This document shows, piece by piece, positions 26,118-33,568 of a stretch of 35,947 nt of DNA (position 1 is the stretch's first letter; each line of letters opens with the position of its first letter). The position numbers and the translations under genes were made by a program. The notes below the pieces were generated by a model. The model saw nothing but the letters and a program-made list of their open reading frames with translations. It made no database searches and had not been told where the DNA came from. Origin of the DNA: Erysipelotrichaceae bacterium (GTDB taxonomy: Bacteria; Bacillota_I; Bacilli_A; Erysipelotrichales; Erysipelotrichaceae); assembly GCA_031272515.1 (NCBI GenBank), contig JAISTR010000052.1, positions 1 to 35,947 on the forward strand. Reading direction: 5' to 3'.

Positions 26118-27060
26118 AACCAAAAAAAATGTCGTGGTCATCGGCGGCGGCCATGGGCAGGCGACGATTCTCAAGGGCTTGAAACAGCTGGCGGATATTG
26201 ACCTGACGGCGATTGTCACCGTCGCCGACGACGGCGGTTCCACCGGCCGTCTGCGCCGGCGCTTTCACATCCCGGCGATGGGGGATATCCGCAATGTGAT
26301 GATCGCTTTGGCCAAATCAGAGACGCTTCTGTCCTCTTTGATGGACTACCGCTTCAGTGCTTCCGAAGAGAAGGAACTCGACGGGCACAACCTCGGCAAT
26401 CTGATGCTCTCTGCCTTAAGTGAAAAGACCGGCAGCTTCATGGAAGCCATCCTGCAGATCTCGTCGGTGCTCAATGTCATGGGTACCATCATCCCCTCCA
26501 CCCTGGAGGTGGTGACACTGATGGCGGCGATGAGCGATGGCGTGATTGTCAGCGGTGAATCCAACATCCCCATCTATCAAAACCGGGTACAGCGGGTCTT
26601 CTACAACCATGAGGTCAAGGCTACCCGGGATGCGATCCGGGCAGTTGAGGCCGCGGATGTGATCATCCTGGGCATCGGCTCCCTCTATACCAGCATCCTG
26701 CCCAATTTGATTATCGAGGATCTGCGCAAGGCACTAGTGGCTTGCAAGGCTAAAAAATACTACATGTGCAATGTCATGACCCAGTCCGGGGAGACTGACC
26801 ACTACTCTGTGGAGGACCATGTCGATGCCCTAATCAAGCATTTGGGCGGGGATATCGATTCTGTTATTGTGGCCAATGACCCGCTGCCGCCAGAGATCCT
26901 GGTGCGCTATGAGGCGGAGCACGCGACCCCGGTTTTAATACGGGACAAGCATCATGACTACCAGCTCAAAAAGGTCAGCCTTCTGACTTTTGAAAACCAG
27001 CTGATCCGCCATGACCCCAATAAGATCAAGCGCTTGTTTGCGCGCTTGTTGAAAGAGTGA
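26104..27060 (+). CDS. yvcK: YvcK/CofD-like gluconeogenesis factor
   Basis: A 318-aa protein of the YvcK family, a Rossmann-like UDP-sugar-binding protein needed for growth on gluconeogenic carbon and for cell-wall homeostasis in Bacillus. Signatures are VVVIGGGHGQATILKGLK, TVADDGGSTGRLRRRFHIP, MGDIRN, DGHNLGNLMLSAL and LGIGSLYTSILPNL. It overlaps rapZ by 14 bp, so translation is coupled. The GTG at 26092 is an alternative start adding four residues; neither has a clear ribosome site. In other Bacillota phosphorylation by PrkC regulates it; no kinase gene is present here. Confidence 0.94.
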   Translation: MKKTETKKNVVVIGGGHGQATILKGLKQLADIDLTAIVTVADDGGSTGRLRRRFHIPAMGDIRNVMIALAKSETLLSSLMDYRFSASEEKELDGHNLGNLMLSALSEKTGSFMEAILQISSVLNVMGTIIPSTLEVVTLMAAMSDGVIVSGESNIPIYQNRVQRVFYNHEVKATRDAIRAVEAADVIILGIGSLYTSILPNLIIEDLRKALVACKAKKYYMCNVMTQSGETDHYSVEDHVDALIKHLGGDIDSVIVANDPLPPEILVRYEAEHATPVLIRDKHHDYQLKKVSLLTFENQLIRHDPNKIKRLFARLLKE

Positions 27061-28007
27061 GTATGACCTTCTCCCAGGATGTCAAAAGCGAGATCGTTTT
27101 ACAACAGCTGAAAGCCTGCGACCAAAGGGCGCAGCTTTCAGCTTTGCTGTCGCTTTGCGGCAGCTACATCATCTCCAGCAACCGGCCGCAGTTACTTTTG
27201 GTCAGTGAGAATTCCCAGGTCATCAAGCAGGCGCGGATTCTGGTCTTTGGGCTTTACAAAGCCCAGAGCCAAATCACCGTGGTACGCAAGATGAAGCTGA
27301 AGAAAAACAACCAGTACCAGCTGCGCATCACCAGCGAGGTGGAAAGGATTTTAGCGGAGTGCGGCCTTTGGGGCGCAAACGGCCTGCGGGCAGTACCGCT
27401 GGCGTCATTGCTTAAAAAGGAATGCTGCCAAAGGGCCTATATCGCCGGCGCCTTTCTGGCGGGCGGTTCCGTGAACTCCCCGCATACCTCCAACTATCAT
27501 CTGGAAATCGCTGCCAACAGCGAAGCTTTGGCAGGCTTTATCCAAAAGCAGCTGATCGCCCATGATTTGCCAGCCCGGACCATCACCAGGCGCGGCCAGT
27601 TTGTGGTGTATCTGAAGGCTTCGGAGAAGATCTCCGACTTTCTGCGCTGGCTCAATCTGTCCGGCTGTGTGATGACCTTTGAGGATGAGCGCATCAAGCG
27701 CGACTTTTACAACAACCTCAACCGCCTCGATAATTTTGAGGTCGCCAACAACCTGAAGGCGATGTCCACCGGCCTAAGGCAGGTGGCGGACATCGAGCTG
27801 ATTCAAAAATACCTGCCGCTTGTAAAACCGGAGAAGAAGCTATTGGAGGTGATGGAGCTGCGCCTGGATTTTCCCGAACACAGCTTAAAGGAGCTGTGTC
27901 TGGAATACCTGCGCCGCTACCACCACACCATCTCCAAATCCGGTATGAAGCACCGCCTGGCCAAGATTTCCAACCTGGCTTTGGAGGTACAGAAGCGCAT
28001 CCAGTGA
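27057..28007 (+). CDS. whiA: DNA-binding protein WhiA
   Basis: A 316-aa WhiA/DUF199 protein. The N-terminal two thirds resemble LAGLIDADG homing endonucleases without catalytic activity (CCQRAYIAGAFLAGGSVNSP is the typical fold signature). The C-terminal helix-turn-helix contains SLKELCLEYL and SKSGMKHRLAKI. In Bacillus WhiA influences cell division and chromosome segregation; in Streptomyces it is a sporulation regulator. The GTG start overlaps the yvcK stop (GTGA). ATG 27063 is an alternative two codons later. HPr/Crh, which follows whiA in Bacillus, is absent here. TGAAAATTTTCA (28005-28016) is a palindrome at the stop codon but has no U-run, so it is not a terminator. Confidence 0.94.
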   Translation: MSMTFSQDVKSEIVLQQLKACDQRAQLSALLSLCGSYIISSNRPQLLLVSENSQVIKQARILVFGLYKAQSQITVVRKMKLKKNNQYQLRITSEVERILAECGLWGANGLRAVPLASLLKKECCQRAYIAGAFLAGGSVNSPHTSNYHLEIAANSEALAGFIQKQLIAHDLPARTITRRGQFVVYLKASEKISDFLRWLNLSGCVMTFEDERIKRDFYNNLNRLDNFEVANNLKAMSTGLRQVADIELIQKYLPLVKPEKKLLEVMELRLDFPEHSLKELCLEYLRRYHHTISKSGMKHRLAKISNLALEVQKRIQ

Positions 28008-28056
28008 AAATTTTCAGAAAAACCTATGAAAGTACGATATCTTTTTTTGAAAATAT

Positions 28057-28066
28057 TTGTTATAAT
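28057..28066 (+). promoter_or_regulatory. Extended -10 promoter before the pyrophosphatase-like gene
   Basis: TTGTTATAAT contains TGT followed by a perfect TATAAT (28061-28066), an extended -10 element that needs little -35 contact. GAGGAA near 28078-28083 serves the ATG at 28090. This separates the next two genes from the rapZ operon. Confidence 0.65.
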
Positions 28067-28089
28067 GACTGGCGAGTGAGGAACGAAAG

Positions 28090-28476
28090 ATGAACGCGAT
28101 TGAAAACAATGCCTACTTCTGGCAGAAGATAGATACTTTGGTATCCAGCAGCAGTTTTGTCTTGTTGCGCAAAAAAAACGAGAGCCATCCCCAGTATCCC
28201 AACCTGGTTTATCCGGTAATGTACGGCTACCTCAGTGATACCAAGGCAGCCGGGGAGGGCATCAACCTCTATAAGGGTTCTTTGAAACAGCAGTCGGTAC
28301 AGGCCTTGATTGTCGCTGCTGATATCTTAAAAAAAGACCTGGAGGTCAAACTGGTGGTTGGCTGTACAGAGGAGGAGGAATTCTCCATCCTGCAGTTTCT
28401 CAACCAGACCGACCTGCAGAAAACCATATTGATTCGCCGGGGCACGGATCTTCCGTCCTGGAGTGTCACCGATTGA
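28090..28476 (+). CDS. Inorganic-pyrophosphatase-like protein without obvious catalytic residues
   Basis: A 128-aa protein. FWQKIDTLVSSSSFVLLRKK, SHPQYPNLVYPVMYGYL and LKKDLEVKLVVGCTEEEE match small Bacillota proteins annotated as inorganic pyrophosphatase (PYPxxYGYL-like core of class I enzymes). Class I pyrophosphatases are about 170 aa and have a DxxDxxD-type metal site after the core; here that region is only LYKGSLKQQSVQALIVAAD, with no Asp cluster. I infer a pyrophosphatase-fold protein that is probably not an active diphosphatase. Its stop codon overlaps the TTG start of the rRNA methyltransferase (TTGA), so the two are coupled. Confidence 0.78.
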   Translation: MNAIENNAYFWQKIDTLVSSSSFVLLRKKNESHPQYPNLVYPVMYGYLSDTKAAGEGINLYKGSLKQQSVQALIVAADILKKDLEVKLVVGCTEEEEFSILQFLNQTDLQKTILIRRGTDLPSWSVTD

Positions 28477-29798
28477 AACAGCTCGAGAAAGCTCCGCTTG
28501 CGGAGCTTGTTTTGTCTGTGAAGAAATATGGCATCAATGGCGAGGGCATCGGCTACTATAATAAAAAGCCGGTCTTTATCCCCGGTGCCTTTGCGAATGA
28601 GTGGGCGCGGGTCGCCATCATGGTGGACCATGGCCGCTACTATAGCGGCAGGCTCTTGGAAATCACCAAGGCCAATAATGCCAGAAAGAAGACCTTCTAT
28701 CCCCAGCTTTTGTCCTGCGGCTATCCCTTTCTTAGCCTGAAGTATGGTGCCCAGCTCAAAGCCAAGCGCGAGTTATTGTGCGAGTCTTTAGAGCGCTATG
28801 CTCAGGTGGATTCAAAGCTGGTAAAACAAGTCATCCCCAGTGAATTTGAACTGGGGTATCGCAACCAGTGCAAGGTGCCCTTTGGCATGCAGGACAATCA
28901 ACTGGTGAGTGGACTTTTTGAGGAGAAGACCGGCGTGTTTGTGCCGGTACAGGATGACCCCATCCATAAACTGGAGCTGGAGACAGTACGCAAGCAGGTA
29001 CTGCGGGTGCTCAATCAGTTTAAACTGAAGGCCTATGATACAAAAAGCAAAAGGGGCTTGCGCACCCTGATCCTTCGCAGTACTTCCAACCTGGTTCAAC
29101 TCAGCATCATCGCCAGTGAACCCTTAAAGCCGGAAGTGGCTATGGCCTTGGGCAAGATACCGGGGATTTGCGGTTTGAGTGTGTGTGTGAACAAGGACCC
29201 GGACGGGAGCTTGTTGACGGATAAGACGAAACTTTTGATACCGGAAAACAAGGTGGAGCTGAAGCTGGACCGCTACCGCTTTCTTCTTTCACCTACCTCC
29301 TTCTTTCAGCTCAATACCTACCAGGCCAAGGCGCTCTACCGCTATGTGAGAGACTTGGTGCCAGTGGGTGTCAAGACGATTGTGGAAGCCTATTGCGGCA
29401 TTGGGACCTTGAGCCACTACCTGGCTAAGAAAGCGGAGTGTGTAATCGGGATTGATGCCAATCAAGAGGCGATTGCGGACGCTAAAGCGGCTGCCATTAA
29501 AAACCAGGTGGAAGCTTTGTCCTTTGTGGCGAGTGACAGTGCGGCCGGCTTTAAAGAAATCACAAAAAAAGTGGATCTGCTGGTGGTGGATCCGCCGCGA
29601 AGTGGACTGGATGGGGCGATGATTGCGGCAATCCATCATAAAAAGCCGCGTTATTTAATCTATGTGTCCTGCAATCCATCCACCCTGGCGAAAAATATTG
29701 CGGATCTTTCAGAATACCAAATCCTCTCGCTGCAGCCCTTTGACATGTTCCCGCAGACACCGCTGGTGGAATGCGTGGCTTTGATGGTATTAAAGTGA
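28473..29798 (+). CDS. rlmD: 23S rRNA (uracil-5-)-methyltransferase, RlmD/RlmCD (RumA) family
   Basis: A 441-aa SAM-dependent enzyme that makes 5-methyluridine in 23S rRNA or tRNA. An N-terminal TRAM-like domain (VKKYGINGEGIGYY) is followed by the catalytic domain with IVEAYCGIGTLS (SAM binding), VVDPPRSGL and the nucleophile Cys400 in YVSCNPSTLAKN. The Fe-S cluster region found in many relatives (CxxxxxCGGCxxQ) is reduced here to SCGYPFLSLKY, leaving one cysteine, so no 4Fe-4S cluster is expected. Exact target position is not decidable from sequence. The TTG start overlaps the upstream stop. A strong hairpin covers codons 6-12; TTG 28512 with GGAG 6 nt upstream is an alternative start that still keeps the TRAM core. 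Confidence 0.9.
   Translation: MKQLEKAPLAELVLSVKKYGINGEGIGYYNKKPVFIPGAFANEWARVAIMVDHGRYYSGRLLEITKANNARKKTFYPQLLSCGYPFLSLKYGAQLKAKRELLCESLERYAQVDSKLVKQVIPSEFELGYRNQCKVPFGMQDNQLVSGLFEEKTGVFVPVQDDPIHKLELETVRKQVLRVLNQFKLKAYDTKSKRGLRTLILRSTSNLVQLSIIASEPLKPEVAMALGKIPGICGLSVCVNKDPDGSLLTDKTKLLIPENKVELKLDRYRFLLSPTSFFQLNTYQAKALYRYVRDLVPVGVKTIVEAYCGIGTLSHYLAKKAECVIGIDANQEAIADAKAAAIKNQVEALSFVASDSAAGFKEITKKVDLLVVDPPRSGLDGAMIAAIHHKKPRYLIYVSCNPSTLAKNIADLSEYQILSLQPFDMFPQTPLVECVALMVLK
28489..28513 (+). terminator. Terminator-like hairpin inside the start of the methyltransferase gene
   Basis: AAGCTCCGC (28489-28497), loop TT, GCGGAGCTT (28500-28508), then GTTTTG. A perfect nine-base stem with a short U-run. 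It may terminate or attenuate transcription from the pyrophosphatase-like gene and also hides the GGAG at 28502-28505. Confidence 0.5.
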
Positions 29799-29805
29799 GA
29801 ATTTC

Positions 29806-29831
29806 AAAAGGAGTGGGGGGACTCCTTTTTA
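29806..29831 (+). terminator. Intrinsic terminator after the methyltransferase gene
   Basis: AAAAGGAGT (29806-29814), loop GGGGGG, ACTCCTTTTT (29821-29830). It lies 8 bases after the stop codon. Confidence 0.85.
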
Positions 29832-29840
29832 AATTGTGCG

Positions 29841-29849
29841 TGATATGAT
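29841..29849 (+). promoter_or_regulatory. Extended -10 promoter of deoC
   Basis: TGATATGAT is a TGn-extended -10 box (TATGAT at 29844-29849). No good -35 box is visible. AGAGGAAG precedes the ATG at 29877 by about 7 nt. Confidence 0.5.
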
Positions 29850-29876
29850 AACAGTATCAGAAAAGAGGAAGTCATC

Positions 29877-30569
29877 ATGATTGAAATCAAAAGCGTATCG
29901 GATTTGACCAGGGTGTTTGACCACACATTACTCAAACCAGAAACCACAAGGGAAAGGTTTGCGGCATATGTCAAGGAGGGAATTGAGCTTGGCTGCGGGA
30001 TGCTGGCAATCAACTCCCTGTGGGTCAGCGAAGCCAAGCGGCTGCGCCAGGATTCTTTGATTCATATTGGGGCTGCCATCGGCTTTCCCCTGGGCCAGAC
30101 CACTATTGCCGTCAAAGCATATGAAACCGAAAGGGCAATTGCGGAAGGGGCGGATGAGATTGACTATGTGATTCACATCGGTGCCCTCAAGGATAAGGAC
30201 TATGACTATCTGCACACGGAGATGCGCACCATCGTCGACATTTGTAAGAAACAGGGCGTGATTTGTAAGGTGATCTTTGAGAACTGTCTTTTAACAGATG
30301 AGGAAAAGATTGCCATGTGCCAGATCGCCCGGGAAGTAAGGCCGGACTTTATCAAGACCTCAACCGGCTTTAGTAGTGGCGGGGCGACCTTTGCGGATGT
30401 CGCCTTGATGGTCAAGGAAGCCCGGGGACTGGTGCAGGTCAAGGCAGCCGGCGGCATCCGCGACTGGCCGACCTGCAAGAAAATGCTGGAGCTGGGAGCA
30501 ACAAGAATCGGGACCTCTTCCAGTAAAGCGATTATGGAAGGATATCTGCAAGAGACACTTACCAAATAA
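29877..30569 (+). CDS. deoC: Deoxyribose-phosphate aldolase
   Basis: A 230-aa class I aldolase that splits 2-deoxyribose 5-phosphate into glyceraldehyde 3-phosphate and acetaldehyde in deoxynucleoside breakdown. It has FDHTLLKPETT at the start, EIDYVIHIGAL, the Schiff-base lysine in DFIKTSTGFSSGGAT and the second active-site lysine in VQVKAAGGIRDW. Full length for the family. No other deo genes (deoA, deoD, pdp) are adjacent, so it is a single-gene unit with its own promoter between the terminator at 29806-29831 and the broken small gene at 30600. Confidence 0.95.
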   Translation: MIEIKSVSDLTRVFDHTLLKPETTRERFAAYVKEGIELGCGMLAINSLWVSEAKRLRQDSLIHIGAAIGFPLGQTTIAVKAYETERAIAEGADEIDYVIHIGALKDKDYDYLHTEMRTIVDICKKQGVICKVIFENCLLTDEEKIAMCQIAREVRPDFIKTSTGFSSGGATFADVALMVKEARGLVQVKAAGGIRDWPTCKKMLELGATRIGTSSSKAIMEGYLQETLTK

Positions 30570-30599
30570 GACGAACCAACAAGGTCACAAGGAGAAACT

Positions 30600-30937
30600 A
30601 TGGCAAATTTCATTCAGGCTCCATTGGATCATTTTAAAAAAATGAAGAGAAGAGCACAAGCGAGATTTACCTGTTGTCACTAAAAAAGGAAGTTGTTTCC
30701 AAACTGATCAATATTTCTGCCGGAAGACTGTTAACCTATATGATCAAAAGTGGACTTGACAGTGAGGATTCAAACCATCCGGTTTATCTGTTATGGAAAT
30801 ACTTACGCAAACTGGCAAACAGAACCATCCCGAATTTGGACGACATTGCGCACGTGAAAGAATACGGTATTTTCATTCAGTGCATCAATGAATATATCGA
30901 AACATTGGAAGAATCCATTCAGGGAAAAACTGAATGA
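30600..30937 (+). pseudogene. Small unknown gene split by a frameshift at an A7 tract (possibly phase-variable)
   Basis: A strong ribosome site (AAGGAGA, 30589-30595) and ATG 30600 open a frame reading MANFIQAPLDHFKK and then, after A7 (30636-30642), MKRRAQARFTCCH and a stop at 30681-30683. With one extra A the frame would continue as NEEKSTSEIYLLSLKKEVV into the open frame that runs to 30937, giving about 112 aa. That second part (LINISAGRLLTYMIKSGLD ... INEYIETLEESIQGKTE) is helical and protein-like but has no ribosome site of its own; its first start is TTG 30674. I do not recognise the family. Decay, slipped-strand phase variation or a base-calling error in the A-run would all look the same here. 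Confidence 0.55.
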
Positions 30938-31020
30938 GTCCAACCCTTTATCCTGAATCTCTATTGAGGTCATGCACAGGCCGAAATTGAAAATTTTTCC
31001 AATTTTCAAAGAAAAATCCA

Positions 31021-31087
31021 TTGACGCAGACAGATTCACAATATATACTGTAAGCAACAGGTTGCACATTGGGGATGACAGGAGGTG
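31021..31087 (+). promoter_or_regulatory. marR-coaX promoter with operator-like palindrome
   Basis: TTGACG (31021-31026), a 17-nt spacer and TATACT (31044-31049). The palindrome GCAAC-AG-GTTGC (31054-31065) covers the expected transcription start, a classic place for autorepression by a MarR protein. GGAGGTG (31081-31087) is the ribosome site, and it selects ATG 31093. Confidence 0.72.
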
Positions 31088-31092
31088 TGCAC

Positions 31093-31545
31093 ATGAACCG
31101 ACGCGAAAAAGAAGAATTACTGTTTGGCAGCATTCTGCTGCTATCCAACAAATTGCAGATCTGGGGGGACAAAACGCTGGAGAGTCTATCGCTCAAGCAA
31201 TGGTTTTTGCTGATGCAGATTCACAGCATGGAAGTGGAAAACCCGACTGTCAATGAGATTGCCGACTTTGTCGGCACTTCCCGTCAGAATGTGCGCAAAC
31301 TGCTCGACCATCTGCAGGAGCAGGGCTTCATCGAAATCAAAGCCTCGAAACAGGACCGCAGGGCCCTGGAGGTCAGTCTGAGTGCGGATACCCTGGAATA
31401 CTTGAATGAAAATCCGGACAGCGGCTATACCCTGATCAAGCTTTTGTTTGCGGATTTGAATGATACGGAATTGGATGGGACAACGGTGACCATCTTTAAA
31501 ATCATGAACCGCCTGCGCAAACTGGTGGAGAAGAAGAACAAATGA
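31093..31545 (+). CDS. MarR family transcriptional regulator
   Basis: A 150-aa winged-helix regulator. SLKQWFLLMQIHSMEVENPTVNEIADFVGTSRQNVRKLLD gives the helix-turn-helix with recognition helix SRQNVRKLLDHLQEQGFI; the wing is IEIKASKQDRRALEVSL with the conserved DRRA motif. Flanking helices would form the dimer interface. ATG 31093 is chosen because GGAGG lies 7 nt upstream, rather than 31069. It overlaps coaX by 4 bp. A palindrome at its own promoter suggests autorepression, and a near-identical palindrome upstream of surface protein C suggests a second target (inference). The inducing ligand is unknown. Confidence 0.88.
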   Translation: MNRREKEELLFGSILLLSNKLQIWGDKTLESLSLKQWFLLMQIHSMEVENPTVNEIADFVGTSRQNVRKLLDHLQEQGFIEIKASKQDRRALEVSLSADTLEYLNENPDSGYTLIKLLFADLNDTELDGTTVTIFKIMNRLRKLVEKKNK

Positions 31546-32300
31546 TTCTTACAATCGATATTGGCAACTCGGACCTGGTTGCCATTCTTTATGACGGACA
31601 GGGTCAAATCCTGCAGCGCAGCCGGGTGAAAACCGCGCGGGAGAATATAGAGGACTACTACCGCAAATGGGCAAAGGACTTCTGCGGTAGCCAGAGTGTG
31701 GATGCCTGGGTGCTCTCCTGTGTCGTGCCAGGTATTTTCGCCCAGGTCAATGAAGTATTCAAAGCCTTTTTTCATAAGGAAGGCTTGGTTATAAGCGCAG
31801 ACAAAGCCCCGGGCTTTGTCTGCAGCCTGAAGAATCCCAGTGAACTGGGGGCCGATTTGGTGGCGACTGCCATCGGTGCTCTGGCCCAGTATCCTGCCCC
31901 GATTCTGATCGCGGATCTGGGCAGTGCCGGCAAGATTACCGCCATCAATCAGGATGGCGTCTTTGTCGGCGGCGTAATCTTTCCGGGCTTGGGCAGCAGC
32001 TTAGCGGGCATGGCTTCCCTGATTCCCCATTTGCCAAAGATAGACTTGACATTGCCGGAGACTATCATCCATACCGACACCATCCCTTCCATGCAGTCCG
32101 GACTGTTATATGGCTATATTGCGGAAGTGGAGGGACTTTTGGAAAAGATGGATGAGGAACTTCCGGGGGATTGCGTGAGACTATTGACTGGAGGTTACTC
32201 CAATCTTCTTTATCCGCACTTCAAGAGAGCCCTGTTTGTGCCGGATCTTCTCAATGACGGGCTGTTTGAAATTTATCAGCGGGTGAACAAAAAGAAATGA
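31542..32300 (+). CDS. coaX: Type III pantothenate kinase (CoaX)
   Basis: A 252-aa ASKHA-fold kinase catalysing the first step of coenzyme A synthesis. DIGNS at residues 6-10 is the phosphate-1 motif. ELGADLVATAIGAL matches the conserved GADR-type motif, with Leu in place of the usual Arg. IADLGSAGKITAI corresponds to the phosphate-2 motif, usually DxGTATT, here changed to GSAGK. GGVIFPGLGSSLAGMAS matches the family GGxIxPG region. The two substitutions at conserved positions make activity worth testing. It starts inside the MarR stop codon (ATGA), so it is co-expressed with the regulator. Confidence 0.85.
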   Translation: MILTIDIGNSDLVAILYDGQGQILQRSRVKTARENIEDYYRKWAKDFCGSQSVDAWVLSCVVPGIFAQVNEVFKAFFHKEGLVISADKAPGFVCSLKNPSELGADLVATAIGALAQYPAPILIADLGSAGKITAINQDGVFVGGVIFPGLGSSLAGMASLIPHLPKIDLTLPETIIHTDTIPSMQSGLLYGYIAEVEGLLEKMDEELPGDCVRLLTGGYSNLLYPHFKRALFVPDLLNDGLFEIYQRVNKKK

Positions 32301-32309
32301 TGCATACAT

Positions 32310-32336
32310 AAAAACCGGGGGAAACCCCGGTTTTTA
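32310..32336. terminator. Bidirectional terminator between coaX and the AAA ATPase gene
   Basis: AAAAACCGGGG, loop GAAA, CCCCGGTTTTT (32310-32335). It serves both convergent genes; on the minus strand it overlaps the ATPase stop codon. Confidence 0.88.
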
Positions 32337-33458
32337 GAATGTTGCCAAATCAAAGTTCTCCTGCAAAAGATACTCATTCAAATAGGGAATGATGATGGTC
32401 ATGATTCCGCGTCGCGGAGCAGCGATGACACCGGCATCCAGCAGGCGCTTGCGATACATCTGCACATAGCCCTGATTTACCTTTAAGCGAGTGGCAATGT
32501 CATCTACACAGCTGTAGGTCTTATCCTTTGCCATTGCTTGCAGAAAAGCAATATCCTGATTGGACAGGGGATTCAGGCAGGGTTTAAAGACACTGTCCGC
32601 CAAGGCGGCTTTGGCTTCTTTGATGGCACTTTGGACACATTGGTCGCTGATGACCTTCAACCCTGCACAGTTTCTTTCAATTTGATACCCGATCAGCTGC
32701 AGAAGATAGGGGAAACCTTGGGTCGCCTTTGCGGCTTTTTCAAGGGCTTTGTCACTGATTTCCTGTTTGTTGTTTTCAAAAGACTCTTGATAGAACTGCC
32801 GGACTTCACTGATTGGGATTGGATTCATCTTAATTTGTTTTGCCCGATTGAGAAAGGTCAGAATTTTATCATTCAGGACGCTGGACAAAGCGCTGGGCAA
32901 GCCGGCCATCACAATCGCGATGTTTTTTTCTTCTCCAATCAAGTGCTGGTAAGTCGTTGCCAGTTCCCGAATCGAATCAGAGGAGGATTGTACTTCATCC
33001 ACCAGCAGCAATACGCCTTTGTTGTATTTGGAAAGCTTGTCCAGCAGTAAGGACAGTTTAATGCGAAAACCGTAGTTCTTTTCCGTTTCCTCATTGAAGG
33101 TCAGCCCCAGGGAAAACCCAATCCCTTTGATATTGACTTCGGTATTTACTTCGGAAATGCTTTTTTTCCCTTTGACGAATTTCGCGCCTTGTGATTGTAT
33201 CACCTGAAGAATATCCGAAAGCAGCTGCGCATTCGCTGTGACTTTGGCTGTGATATAGTTCTTTTTTTGTGCCCGCTCCGCAAATTCCAATAATAAAGCA
33301 GTTTTGCCTGTGCCCCGCTGCCCAATCAGCATCATGGAACGGCCTGGGTGACCAACCGGTGCCGAAATTGCCTCATCAAATTCCTGCAGGATGTCATCCC
33401 GGCCAATAATGCGAAACGGTTTATTGCCGAAAGTCGGTGTGAAGATGTTTGTTTTCAT
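32334..33458 (-). CDS. AAA/Orc1-Cdc6-like P-loop ATPase with winged-helix C-terminus
   Basis: A 374-aa ATPase. Walker A is GQRGTGKT (residues 46-53) and Walker B LLLVDEVQ (Asp154, Glu155). SEVRQFYQESFENN and GFPYLLQLIGYQ match the lid region of the archaeal-type/Orc1-Cdc6-like ATPases found scattered in Bacillota. The C-terminal 90 residues (NQDIAFLQAMAKD ... VDDIATRLKVNQGYVQMYRKRLLDAGVI) form a winged helix likely to bind DNA. Such genes are often single and of unknown role, sometimes in mobile or defence contexts. The ATG at 33458 has only a weak AGG upstream, and the best -10 box implies a leaderless mRNA. Confidence 0.82.
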   Translation of the reverse strand: MKTNIFTPTFGNKPFRIIGRDDILQEFDEAISAPVGHPGRSMMLIGQRGTGKTALLLEFAERAQKKNYITAKVTANAQLLSDILQVIQSQGAKFVKGKKSISEVNTEVNIKGIGFSLGLTFNEETEKNYGFRIKLSLLLDKLSKYNKGVLLLVDEVQSSSDSIRELATTYQHLIGEEKNIAIVMAGLPSALSSVLNDKILTFLNRAKQIKMNPIPISEVRQFYQESFENNKQEISDKALEKAAKATQGFPYLLQLIGYQIERNCAGLKVISDQCVQSAIKEAKAALADSVFKPCLNPLSNQDIAFLQAMAKDKTYSCVDDIATRLKVNQGYVQMYRKRLLDAGVIAAPRRGIMTIIIPYLNEYLLQENFDLATF

Positions 33459-33464
33459 ATACCT

Positions 33465-33473
33465 ATTGTAACA
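33465..33473 (-). promoter_or_regulatory. Extended -10 element of the ATPase gene
   Basis: On the minus strand TGTTACAAT (33473 to 33465) is a TGn-extended -10 box. Its end is 6 nt from the A of the start codon, so transcription should begin at or next to the ATG. The -35 region is poor, but the AT repeat at 33492-33540 lies where an UP element would be. Confidence 0.5.
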
Positions 33474-33491
33474 CGGGAAAAAAGCGATTCC

Positions 33492-33540
33492 TTTATTATT
33501 TTTTATTATCTTTTATTATTTTTTATTAATTTTTATTATT
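33492..33540. repeat. Five tandem 10-bp AT units
   Basis: TTTATTATTT is repeated five times with single-base variants (TTTATTATCT, TTTATTAATT, a shortened last unit). The 10-bp period matches one helical turn, so the A-tracts are in phase. Located 34 bp upstream of the ATPase start codon on its promoter side. Confidence 0.85.
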
Positions 33541-33568
33541 CGTATATTCTCTGCATCTTCAGCTGCAA

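Noticed and set aside
28005-28016. TGAAAATTTTCA as a terminator of the rapZ-yvcK-whiA operon
   Set aside because: It is a short AT palindrome without loop or U-run.
33492-33540. CRISPR array or replication origin
   Set aside because: Units are directly adjacent with no spacers, and there is no DnaA-box cluster or dnaA/dnaN gene nearby.
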